Shown here piece after piece: positions 7,232 through 14,398 of a DNA stretch of 15,705 nt (within the stretch, counting starts at the first letter, position 1; each line of letters starts with the position of its first letter). This stretch comes from an uncultured Muribaculaceae bacterium (lineage in GTDB: Bacteria > Bacteroidota > Bacteroidia > Bacteroidales > Muribaculaceae). The stretch covers positions 1 to 15,705 of the forward strand of contig CAJUKX010000046.1 of the NCBI GenBank assembly GCA_910586975.1. Reading direction: 5' to 3'. Under the pieces are notes generated by a model. That model worked only from the letters and a program-made list of their open reading frames with translations, searched no databases and had not been told where the DNA came from. Both the position numbers and the translations under genes were made by a program.

Positions 7232-7272
7232 CGTAGGCCCAAAGGTTGTCATATCCAACTTTTGGGCCTACG
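7232..7272 (-). terminator. 17-bp hairpin downstream of nrdJ
   Basis: CGTAGGCCCAAAGGTTG (7232-7248) and CAACTTTTGGGCCTACG (7256-7272) pair over 17 bp, with one G-U on the plus strand or one C-A mismatch on the minus strand. It starts 25 bases after the nrdJ stop, so it probably marks the nrdJ mRNA 3' end, but no T-tract follows on the minus strand and the termination role is uncertain. Confidence 0.5.
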
Positions 7273-7297
7273 GTTTATTTAGATATCAGTTACTTCC

Positions 7298-9844
7298 TTA
7301 GCCGCATTTGGAGGTGCCGCAAGAGGTACATATCAGGCAGCCTTCCTGATATACCAAGGTCTCGTTGCCACAATTGGGACAACGTTGTCCTGATGCCTGG
7401 GTACCATTGGGCAAATATTTTTTAAGTGCTCGTTCCACACCCATTTTCCATGTATTGATGCTTTGTGAGTCAAGATCAAGGCCACCTACAAGCTTCAGTA
7501 CCTGGTCGATAGGCATTCCATAGCGCAACACACCCGAAATTAGTTTGGCATAGTTCCAATATTCAGGATTGAACTTATCAGAAAGGCCTTCGATTGTGGT
7601 CTTGTATCCTCTTTTGTTCACGAACTGGAAGTCATAGCGTTTGGTTCCATCGGGAGCCAAAGCTTTGATGATTTTACCATGTGATACTGACTTAGGACAG
7701 AATATGCCATCTTCATCATCTGCAAGACCTGTGAATACTTCGTATGGCTTACCATCCATAAGGCCTACAAAGGCAATCCACTTTTCTTTATTGTTCTGGA
7801 AACGGACTACATCAGCTTCAAGCTCAATTGGCCTTTTGGAGACATGATGCTCAGGGAATCCTGTTGACGCGGGGGCTGTTTCAGCTTTCTTTTTCTTTTC
7901 CATAGCCACCAACACACCCGAGCGGCAACCGTCGCGATATACGGTGCAGCCCTTGCAGCCTGATTTCCATGCTTCCAGATACAAACTGTTGACAACCTCC
8001 TCTGATACATCTGAGGGAAGGTTGATTGTAACAGAAATTGAGTGGTCTACCCACTTCTGTATGCGGCCCTGCATGTGTACTTTCTCAAGCCAATCAATTT
8101 CGTTGGCCGTAGCGCCGGCGTATGGCGAGCGGGCAACCAATGCATCAAGTTCTTCCTGAGTGTAGTTGTCTTTTACCTCAAGGCCTTCGATTTTCATCCA
8201 GTCAATGAATTTAGGATGATATACGATGTATTCTTCGAATGCATCGCCGGTATCGTCAACATAGTCGATACGCACATCGGGATCTCCGGGATTCACCTTG
8301 CGGCGACGTTTGTAGACAGGCATGAACACCGGCTCGATACCCGAGGTGGTACGGGTCATGAGCGATGTTGTGCCGGTGGGAGCTATGGTGAGACATGCTA
8401 TATTGCGACGACCATATTTTTTCATATTCTCATAAAGCTCGGGAGCTGCCGATGCCAGACGCTGCATGAATGGATTTGATTCCTCGCGCTTGTAATCGAA
8501 AATATCAAATGCTCCGCGGGTACGGGCAAGGTCTACTGATGAAGAATATGCTGCTATTGCCAGTGCTCGGTGTACTGATTCAGAAAATTCTGTGGCTTCG
8601 GCAGTGCCGTATTTCAAGCCCATGGCCGCAATCATATCGCCTTCGGCAGTTGTGCCTACGCCGGTACGACGACCCTTGGCTGTCTTGTTCTTGATTTTGG
8701 TCCACAAATTGCGCTCGGCCGATTTTACTTCTTCCGTTTCAGGGTCAGAATCAATCTTTTCGAGGATGCAATCAATCTTTTCCATTTCAAGATCAATGAT
8801 ATCATCCATTATGCGCTGTGCCTTGGCTACATGTTTGCCAAAAAGGTCAAAGTCAAATTCGGCTTGGGGCGTAAACGGATTCTTCACATAGCTGAAGAGA
8901 TTTATGGCCAGAAGGCGGCATGAATCGTAGGGGCATAAAGGAATCTCGCCACAAGGATTGGTAGAGATGGTTCTGAAACCTAAGTCGGCATAGCAATCAG
9001 GCAAAGATTCGCGTGTTATGGTATCCCAAAACAATACACCCGGCTCAGCCGATTTCCATGCGTTGTGGATAATCTTGTTCCACAATGCCTTGGCATCTAT
9101 CTCCTTTGTAACTGTGGGATCGGGCGAATCGACAGGATAGGCCTGGGTATATGGAGTGCCGGCCTCGGCAGCCTTCATAAAGTCATCGTCGATCCTTACC
9201 GATACATTAGCACCGGTAACCTTGCCTTCGGTCATCTTTGCATCAATGAAAGCTTCTGAATCGGGATGCTTGATAGATACAGTCATCATCAATGCTCCGC
9301 GACGTCCGTCCTGTGCCACTTCGCGGGTTGAATTCGAATATCTTTCCATAAACGGAACAAGACCCGTAGATGTAAGTGCCGAATTCTTTACAGGCGTACC
9401 CTTAGGTCTTACGTGAGAGAGGTCGTGTCCTACCCCACCTCTGCGCTTCATCAGCTGTACCTGTTCTTCGTCTATGCGGATAATGCCACCATAAGAGTCA
9501 GGATTACCATCAAGACCAATAACAAAGCAGTTTGAGAGAGATCCTACCTGGAAGTTGTTGCCTATTCCGGTCATGGGACTTCCCTGTGGCACGATGTATT
9601 TAAAGTCCCTCATCAAATCAAATACTTCGTCGTGAGTCATTGGTTCGGGATATTTATTCTCGATTCTCACGATTTCAGAAGCGATTCTATGATGCATATC
9701 ATCAGGGGTGAGCTCGTATAAGTTGCCGAAAGAATCCTTTAAGGCATATTTGTTAGCCCAGACCCTCGCAGCGAGTTCATCGCCATTAAAATATTTTAAA
9801 GAAGCCTCATAGGCTTGCTCAAATGTATATTTTTGTTGTTCCAT
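7298..9844 (-). CDS. nrdJ: adenosylcobalamin-dependent (class II) ribonucleotide reductase
   Basis: Reduces ribonucleotides to deoxyribonucleotides with adenosylcobalamin as radical source, so it needs neither oxygen nor an activating subunit. With the ATG at 9844 the protein is 848 residues. Cys106 in SLSNCFV and Cys298/Glu300 in NPCGEIPL are the expected redox/thiyl cysteine and catalytic glutamate; APTGTTS and the cysteine-rich CKGCTVYRDGCRSG follow. The C-terminus is a zinc-ribbon-like tail with CPNC (822-825), CLIC (836-839), C842 and C847, which likely includes the re-reducing cysteine pair. An in-frame TTG extends the frame by 13 codons to 9883, but that stretch contains the promoter, so it is rejected. 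The message is nearly leaderless and lacks a cobalamin riboswitch. Confidence 0.95.
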   Translation of the reverse strand: MEQQKYTFEQAYEASLKYFNGDELAARVWANKYALKDSFGNLYELTPDDMHHRIASEIVRIENKYPEPMTHDEVFDLMRDFKYIVPQGSPMTGIGNNFQVGSLSNCFVIGLDGNPDSYGGIIRIDEEQVQLMKRRGGVGHDLSHVRPKGTPVKNSALTSTGLVPFMERYSNSTREVAQDGRRGALMMTVSIKHPDSEAFIDAKMTEGKVTGANVSVRIDDDFMKAAEAGTPYTQAYPVDSPDPTVTKEIDAKALWNKIIHNAWKSAEPGVLFWDTITRESLPDCYADLGFRTISTNPCGEIPLCPYDSCRLLAINLFSYVKNPFTPQAEFDFDLFGKHVAKAQRIMDDIIDLEMEKIDCILEKIDSDPETEEVKSAERNLWTKIKNKTAKGRRTGVGTTAEGDMIAAMGLKYGTAEATEFSESVHRALAIAAYSSSVDLARTRGAFDIFDYKREESNPFMQRLASAAPELYENMKKYGRRNIACLTIAPTGTTSLMTRTTSGIEPVFMPVYKRRRKVNPGDPDVRIDYVDDTGDAFEEYIVYHPKFIDWMKIEGLEVKDNYTQEELDALVARSPYAGATANEIDWLEKVHMQGRIQKWVDHSISVTINLPSDVSEEVVNSLYLEAWKSGCKGCTVYRDGCRSGVLVAMEKKKKAETAPASTGFPEHHVSKRPIELEADVVRFQNNKEKWIAFVGLMDGKPYEVFTGLADDEDGIFCPKSVSHGKIIKALAPDGTKRYDFQFVNKRGYKTTIEGLSDKFNPEYWNYAKLISGVLRYGMPIDQVLKLVGGLDLDSQSINTWKMGVERALKKYLPNGTQASGQRCPNCGNETLVYQEGCLICTSCGTSKCG

Positions 9845-9852
9845 AACGACTG

Positions 9853-9884
9853 CAAAGGTACGCGAACTTTTTAATCTATTCAAA
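9853..9884 (-). promoter_or_regulatory. nrdJ promoter
   Basis: On the minus strand TTTG (complement of 9881-9884), 20 bases, then TACCTTTG (complement of 9853-9860): an exact Bacteroidetes consensus. The ATG begins 9 bases after the element, so the 5' leader is only about 5 bases. Confidence 0.85.
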
Positions 9885-9904
9885 TAAAAATAGTCATTTT
9901 TTAG

Positions 9905-9934
9905 ATTGAATTATTTACATTTTAGCTAACTTTG
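9905..9934 (+). promoter_or_regulatory. nitroreductase promoter
   Basis: TAACTTTG at 9927-9934 matches the downstream element exactly; ATTG at 9905-9908, 18 bases upstream, is an imperfect partner. Predicted leader is about 17 bases. It diverges from the nrdJ promoter within the 111-base gap. Confidence 0.65.
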
Positions 9935-9955
9935 CAAAAACCTAAATTTTAAAAT

Positions 9956-10699
9956 ATGTCACATTTGGAATATTTCAAAAACCGCCACACCATACGTAAA
10001 TATCAGAGTCAGGAAATTTCGAAAGAAAAACTTGATGAAATGCTCGCAGCCGCTTTTCATGCACCCAATACCGGAAATATGCAATGGTACAGTGTGGTTG
10101 TTACATGTGATGAAAATAAGAAACAAGAACTTGCGCCGGCTCATTTCAACCAACCGTCTGTCACCGGAGCAGCTGCCGTGCTAACGTTCTGTATCGATCT
10201 AAACCGCTTTGAACATTGGTGTAAAATAAACAATGCACAGCCCGGATTCAATAATTTCCAGTCATTCATAGCCGGAATTATCGACACCAGCATCGTGGCA
10301 CAGCAATTCTGCACAATTGCAGAATTATCAGGATTCGGCACATGCTACCTTGGCACTACTGCATATAACGCACCCCTGATAGCAGAAATACTTAAACTTC
10401 CTAAACGCGTGGTTCCCGTAATCACCGTAACAGTAGGACTGCCACTTGAAACAGAACCCCAAGGTGCCACCACCCGTATTCCGGCCCAAGCAATCATCCA
10501 CTACGAACAATACCAACATCCTACTGACGAAGACATCCGTTCATACTACAAACAGATTGAAGAAGAATCACACAAATTCGTAGTAGAAAATGCAAAGGAA
10601 ACTCTGGCCCAGGTATTTACAGACGTCCGCTACCCAAAAGAATCCGCCGAACACTTCTCTAAAATTTACCAAGAATTTATAAAAGAAAACGAATTCTGA
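9956..10699 (+). CDS. nitroreductase family protein (FMN-dependent NAD(P)H oxidoreductase)
   Basis: Predicted cytoplasmic flavoprotein of the nitroreductase superfamily (NfsA/FRP-like); 247 residues. The N-terminal NRHTIRKYQ (9-17) supplies the conserved Arg contacts to FMN phosphate, NTGNMQWY (38-45) is the conserved APNTGNMQ-type flavin-binding segment, and GFGTCYLGT (126-134) the glycine-rich segment near the isoalloxazine. A charged C-terminal helix-rich extension of about 60 residues follows. The physiological substrate cannot be told from sequence; quinones, flavins and nitroaromatics are typical for the family. It stands alone between a divergent nrdJ and a convergent polysaccharide operon, with its own promoter and terminator. 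Confidence 0.9.
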   Translation: MSHLEYFKNRHTIRKYQSQEISKEKLDEMLAAAFHAPNTGNMQWYSVVVTCDENKKQELAPAHFNQPSVTGAAAVLTFCIDLNRFEHWCKINNAQPGFNNFQSFIAGIIDTSIVAQQFCTIAELSGFGTCYLGTTAYNAPLIAEILKLPKRVVPVITVTVGLPLETEPQGATTRIPAQAIIHYEQYQHPTDEDIRSYYKQIEEESHKFVVENAKETLAQVFTDVRYPKESAEHFSKIYQEFIKENEF

Positions 10700-10714
10700 T
10701 AAGATAATGTAAAT

Positions 10715-10774
10715 AAAGTAAACCTCCGGGTTGCGACATATAACTGGATTTGTCGCAACCCGGAGGTTTACTTT
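10715..10774. terminator. 24-bp perfect inverted repeat, probable bidirectional terminator
   Basis: The arms at 10715-10738 and 10751-10774 are perfectly complementary over 24 bp with a 12-base loop; the GC-rich core is CCTCCGGGTTGCGACA. T-runs flank it in both directions (CTTTTT on plus, ACTTTATTTACA on minus). It starts 15 bases after the nitroreductase stop and 65 bases after the end of the convergent aminotransferase gene, so it can serve both. Confidence 0.85.
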
Positions 10775-10839
10775 TTAATCGTGCAGGTAGGGGAAACTCC
10801 AACCGTATATCTCCCCCTTAGAGTATGACAGATAGAAGA

Positions 10840-12081
10840 TTATTCGATAATACTGGCCTTAATGGAATCGACGATGTAGAGGACGTCGTCGTCGGTGACA
10901 TAGGGGCCGGCGGGGAGGCAGATGCCTGTGGCGAAAAGGGCTTCGCTCACGCCGTTGACGTAGGCTGGGGCGTCTTTATAGACGGGCTGCTTGTGCATCG
11001 GTTTCCAGAGCGGTCTGGCTTCGATATTGGCCTTGTCAAGGCATACACGCAGAGCCTCGACGTTGTCGTTGGGCTGGCAGTCGGTAGTCGCCGATGAAGC
11101 TGCATGTATCACGCCTGCTGCACCGCCTACGGCACCGGTTATGATGGTCTTATAGGCATTCTCCTGCCCCTTTATGCGCAGGTCGGGGTCGAGTGTTGCC
11201 GTGCATAGCCAGAAGTTGGAGTCATACTCTGGTGTCGGATTGGTATGCATTGTTATACCTTTGACATCCTTCAACAACTCACAGTAAAGCTCCTGCACAT
11301 GGCGATGGTGGGCAAGATATTCCTCAAGGACTGTCAGCTGGGCACGACCTATACAAGCTGAGATATTAGAGAGACGGTAGTTGTAGCCGACAACCTCATG
11401 CTGATAATATGGGTAACCTTCCCGCGCTTGGGTTGCATACCATTTTGCCTTGTCCGCTGTTTCTTTATCGGGACAAATCAACGCACCGCCACCAGAGGTT
11501 GTTATCATCTTGTTGCCGTTGAAACTCAGAATACCAAATCGTCCAAAAGTTCCGAGAACTTTCCTTTTATAGCGAGAACAGAAGCCCTCAGCAGCGTCTT
11601 CAATTACCGGAATATCATAACGGTTAGCTATTTCAATTATCCGTTCAATCTGATACGGCATACCATATAGAGCAACCGGAATTATGGCTTTCGGCTTCTT
11701 GCCGGTTTCTGATATGCGAACTTTTATTGTTTCTTCGAGTAATTCCGGATCCATGTTCCATGATTCCTTCTCCGAATCAACAAACACGGGTATTGCACCG
11801 AGATATGCAATTGGATTAGTCGAGGCGCAGAAAGTCATTGTTTGCACAATTACTTCATCACCGGGCTTAACTCCACAAAGAATCAGTGCAAGATGAATTG
11901 CCGAAGTTCCCGATTCCAGAGCAACCACATTTTCCGCACAGATAACGGCAGCAAGCTCTTTCTCAAAGGCATTCACATCGGGTCCCATCGGCACAGCCCA
12001 ATCCTGAGCAAGCGCCGGCCTAATAAAATCCAGCTCCCGCCCGCTCATCTTCGGTTTGCAAAGCAAAATTCTGTCTTTCAT
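10840..12081 (-). CDS. DegT/DnrJ/EryC1/StrS (PglE-like) sugar aminotransferase
   Basis: PLP-dependent enzyme expected to aminate a nucleotide-linked 4-keto-6-deoxy sugar for surface polysaccharide; 413 residues, a normal length. ESGTSAIH (56-63) and IEDAAEG (160-166, Asp162 to the pyridine nitrogen) belong to the PLP site, and Lys191 in SFNGNKMITTSGG is the Schiff-base lysine. The C-terminal region has RPLWKPMHKQPVYK, common in Bacteroides and PglE-type members. It is the last gene of the operon; its ATG overlaps the wbuC stop by one base (TAATG), implying coupled translation. No 4,6-dehydratase or acetyltransferase partner is inside the window; such enzymes may lie upstream. The exact sugar is unknown. 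Confidence 0.9.
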   Translation of the reverse strand: MKDRILLCKPKMSGRELDFIRPALAQDWAVPMGPDVNAFEKELAAVICAENVVALESGTSAIHLALILCGVKPGDEVIVQTMTFCASTNPIAYLGAIPVFVDSEKESWNMDPELLEETIKVRISETGKKPKAIIPVALYGMPYQIERIIEIANRYDIPVIEDAAEGFCSRYKRKVLGTFGRFGILSFNGNKMITTSGGGALICPDKETADKAKWYATQAREGYPYYQHEVVGYNYRLSNISACIGRAQLTVLEEYLAHHRHVQELYCELLKDVKGITMHTNPTPEYDSNFWLCTATLDPDLRIKGQENAYKTIITGAVGGAAGVIHAASSATTDCQPNDNVEALRVCLDKANIEARPLWKPMHKQPVYKDAPAYVNGVSEALFATGICLPAGPYVTDDDVLYIVDSIKASIIE

Positions 12082-12470
12082 TAGTTCAATGTATCTTCAG
12101 GTTCGAGTGGTGTGTAGGGGCCATCTTTTACTTCAAAGATGGCAGATGGTTCGAGGACTTCGATGCCGTGCCACTGGCCTGCCGGGATTTGCACCCCGTA
12201 GCTGCCTTGGACCGGGTCGAGGAGGTGGCGAGCGGTTTGAGCGCCGAGATCATTGTAGAAGACTACGTACATTTTGCCACGGAGGATTATGTATGTTTCT
12301 GCGGTATGTCTATGGCGGTGAATGGGCAACGGAGTGCCGGGAAGCAGCACGTTGATTAGTCGTTGAGCCTTGGCATCAAGACTTTCGTGGAGATTATAGT
12401 TCATGCGAAGGCGGGGACTTGCTTCGGCCTCCGATGTAACTTTATCCAAAAGTTGGTCGTTTATTATCAT
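12081..12470 (-). CDS. wbuC: WbuC family cupin fold metalloprotein
   Basis: Small single-domain cupin found in O-antigen and capsule clusters; 129 residues. The first cupin motif is PIHRHRHTAETYIILRG, with candidate metal ligands His51, His53 and/or His55 and Glu58; the second is IPAGQWHGIEV with His101. These fit a mononuclear metal centre. The biochemical function of WbuC is not established; it may act on a sugar intermediate. Its ATG overlaps the stop of the upstream wbpL-like gene as ATGA, and the aminotransferase overlaps its own stop. It carries no signal peptide or membrane segment. Confidence 0.85.
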   Translation of the reverse strand: MIINDQLLDKVTSEAEASPRLRMNYNLHESLDAKAQRLINVLLPGTPLPIHRHRHTAETYIILRGKMYVVFYNDLGAQTARHLLDPVQGSYGVQIPAGQWHGIEVLEPSAIFEVKDGPYTPLEPEDTLN

Positions 12471-13441
12471 GATTGGAGTTGTTTCGATTTGAGATAAGCC
12501 TCATGGAGGTGATAGTTTATCTTCATGAAGACAAGATATGCTACCAAAAGCACAACGATTGTCAGCCCAAGATATATGTAATGATTTATCGGGCTGAATA
12601 TCATGCCAAATGAAATCGCAAGCTGGATTGTCATATATAACAAAGATACGTTTACATGTGGTATCTTCAGTTCATTGGCCATAAGTTGGTAAGCGTGCTT
12701 GCGGTGTGCTTCGCCGAGGTTTTCATGCAGCTGTATGCGATGGCAGATGGTAAGGATTGAGTCGGCACCGTAAACGGCGAGGAAGATGATGTAGGCGAAG
12801 TCGCCGGTCTGTAGTATCAGCCTTCCGAGCGCGAAGAGCAGGATAAAGGCTATTGTGATTGAACCCACATCACCGGCGAAGCATTTGGCTTTCTTACGGA
12901 AGTTGAAGAAGCAGAACACGATAAGGCTCAGGCCGATGATGTAGAGGTATGACATCTCTATGAAGCCGTCTTTGGCATTGAGGTATACGAGCGGCGCAAG
13001 GACGGCAAGGGAGTAGCCGCCTGTGATGCCGTTGATTCCGTCCATAAAATTGTAGGCGTTGGTGATACCCACGCACACTATCAATGCCACAAGCACAATC
13101 CACCAGTCGTGCCAGTTGAGGATGCCAAACTGATAGAACATCAGGAACATAGCCGCGAACTGAACGACAAGCCTTGCTGAGTCTGGTAGAGAATGGATGT
13201 CGTCCATGAAGCTTACCAATCCGATGAGCGTGAGGCCAAGCAGGAACCAGCCGTAGCCCAAGCCAAAGAAAGCGGCATAGAGCCATGCACCAAACAAGAA
13301 AACAATCCCTCCACCCCTAAGCGTGATGGAGGTATGACTCGATCTCAGATTAGGCTTATCTATGATATTGAACCTGTCGGCCACCCAGAAATATGCCAAT
13401 TCCAGCAGAACCAGCAATACGAAAATAACTGCGTAAATCAT
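12467..13441 (-). CDS. WbpL/WecA-like polyprenyl-phosphate N-acetylhexosamine-1-phosphate transferase
   Basis: Integral membrane enzyme that should start synthesis of a repeat unit by moving a sugar-1-phosphate from a UDP-sugar to undecaprenyl phosphate on the cytoplasmic face. The 324 residues hold about ten hydrophobic segments. Family motifs in order: DKPNLRSSH (28-36), FMDDI (78-82), NAYNFMDGINGI (128-139), GDVGS (190-194) and the HRKHAYQ loop (246-252). These are the Mg-binding and nucleotide-sugar-binding loops of the MraY/WecA superfamily. Adjacency to an NAD-dependent sugar epimerase/reductase recalls the wbpV-wbpL pair and suggests a D-FucNAc- or D-QuiNAc-type donor, but that is inference. 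It overlaps both neighbours by 4 bases. Confidence 0.9.
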   Translation of the reverse strand: MIYAVIFVLLVLLELAYFWVADRFNIIDKPNLRSSHTSITLRGGGIVFLFGAWLYAAFFGLGYGWFLLGLTLIGLVSFMDDIHSLPDSARLVVQFAAMFLMFYQFGILNWHDWWIVLVALIVCVGITNAYNFMDGINGITGGYSLAVLAPLVYLNAKDGFIEMSYLYIIGLSLIVFCFFNFRKKAKCFAGDVGSITIAFILLFALGRLILQTGDFAYIIFLAVYGADSILTICHRIQLHENLGEAHRKHAYQLMANELKIPHVNVSLLYMTIQLAISFGMIFSPINHYIYLGLTIVVLLVAYLVFMKINYHLHEAYLKSKQLQS

Positions 13442-14391
13442 AATTTATCCTGATTCAGAAAACTTTTGATTGTCAATGTAAGTCCGTCACGGGCTTCAAC
13501 AGGCATTTTTTCTATACCCAATGCGCGCTTGATTTTGGCGTTAGACACAACGTAATTCTCTGTGAGTTTATTCAGTCTGAATGAATTGAGGGGAAGATGT
13601 AGTACGTCGCCTAATTTTGTACCTAATGAAATCAAGCCTTTATTTATTTTCAGTATATGTGCTCTCTTACCCATGGCAGCACACATCACCTCAATTAGTT
13701 CGTTGGTTGACAAAGCCTCGTCATCTGCCATATTATAAATTCCGCTTTCAACGTTCTTTTCAAGCAGACCGGAAATTACAGTTTTGAGGTTATCTATGGA
13801 GGTAAATGTTCTCCTATTGTTGAAGGCGCCAAGCGGCCAAGGCAGACCTTTCTTGACAAATCCATAGAGAAGATTCAGATTGCCCTTGTTACCGGGACCA
13901 TGAATCATACATGGGCGCAGTATCACTACATGCCTGCCATCGGCTTTGTCTAAATTTGCCAAAATATAATCTTCAGCTTTGACTTTACTCTCACCATAAG
14001 GTCCTACAGGACAAGGTATGACATCCTCAGTCAAAATGTCACCGGGTACCTTATCTACTGCGGCCTTGACAGAACTGAAAAAAACGAACTTGACAATTGC
14101 CTTATGGTTTAGGAAATAGTCGTATACCTTTTTAGTCAACTCAGTATTTACTTTGAAATAAACATCGGCTGCTGACTTGTTCTTAGTGTCATGCGCCTTG
14201 CCGGCAAGATGAATGATTGCATCAACCTGCGGCAAACGGCCATTATCCATATCTTCCCATGAAAATGTCTTGGTGACACCATCTTTCTCGTGAGCCACAA
14301 TGTCAAGGCCATAAATGGTATTATCCTTTTTAAGAGCCGACACAAGGTTAGTGCCCACGAATCCGTGGACACCTGTTATCAATATGTTCAT
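13438..14391 (-). CDS. NAD-dependent epimerase/dehydratase (extended SDR), WbpV-like sugar nucleotide reductase
   Basis: Cytoplasmic extended short-chain dehydrogenase of 317 residues. The Rossmann motif GVHGFVG (7-13) and the acidic Asp30 after the second strand favour NAD(H). SS at 106-107 and the YGESK catalytic pair (Tyr132, Lys136) complete the active site; IHGPGNKGNL and NRRTFTSIDNL are substrate-side motifs of UDP-hexose epimerases. The likely role is C4 epimerisation or 4-keto reduction of a UDP-6-deoxy-HexNAc to supply the adjacent WbpL-like transferase. The substrate cannot be fixed from sequence. Its stop overlaps the start of the transferase gene by 4 bases, and it begins 7 bases after the glycosyltransferase gene. 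Confidence 0.88.
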   Translation of the reverse strand: MNILITGVHGFVGTNLVSALKKDNTIYGLDIVAHEKDGVTKTFSWEDMDNGRLPQVDAIIHLAGKAHDTKNKSAADVYFKVNTELTKKVYDYFLNHKAIVKFVFFSSVKAAVDKVPGDILTEDVIPCPVGPYGESKVKAEDYILANLDKADGRHVVILRPCMIHGPGNKGNLNLLYGFVKKGLPWPLGAFNNRRTFTSIDNLKTVISGLLEKNVESGIYNMADDEALSTNELIEVMCAAMGKRAHILKINKGLISLGTKLGDVLHLPLNSFRLNKLTENYVVSNAKIKRALGIEKMPVEARDGLTLTIKSFLNQDKL

Positions 14392-14398
14392 GTGTTAT

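Larger units (their letters stand above)
6780..7297. other. convergent intergenic region without a conventional gene
   Basis: This 518-base gap lies between rplI (+) and nrdJ (-). It has no ORF of ordinary size. The minus strand holds a promoter-like sequence, a tiny ORF, and two strong hairpins, annotated separately, plus a 17-bp hairpin just after nrdJ. Bases 7055-7230 are AT-rich at the left and hold nothing I can name; an open plus frame at 7137-7298 has no ATG and is not called. Confidence 0.8.

Noticed and set aside
6780..7297. tRNA, IS remnant or CRISPR in the convergent gap
   Set aside because: No cloverleaf, no repeated units, no terminal inverted repeats with target duplications and no transposase fragment could be found by eye.
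7137..7298. Open plus-strand frame of about 54 codons after rplI
   Set aside because: It has no ATG, GTG or convincing start near its beginning, no promoter, and includes the 17-bp hairpin; I recognise no family in it.
9845..9883. TTG start giving nrdJ 13 extra codons
   Set aside because: The extension contains the TACCTTTG promoter element, so it cannot be in the main transcript; the ATG at 9844 begins a normal NrdJ N-terminus.
9845..9955. Cobalamin riboswitch between nrdJ and the nitroreductase
   Set aside because: The gap is 111 bases, is filled by two promoters, and leaves a leader of only a few bases on the nrdJ side.
10825..11097. Plus-strand ORF opposite the aminotransferase end
   Set aside because: It is antisense to a clear PLP enzyme, is Gly/Asp/Val-rich as expected for a mirror frame, and has no promoter.
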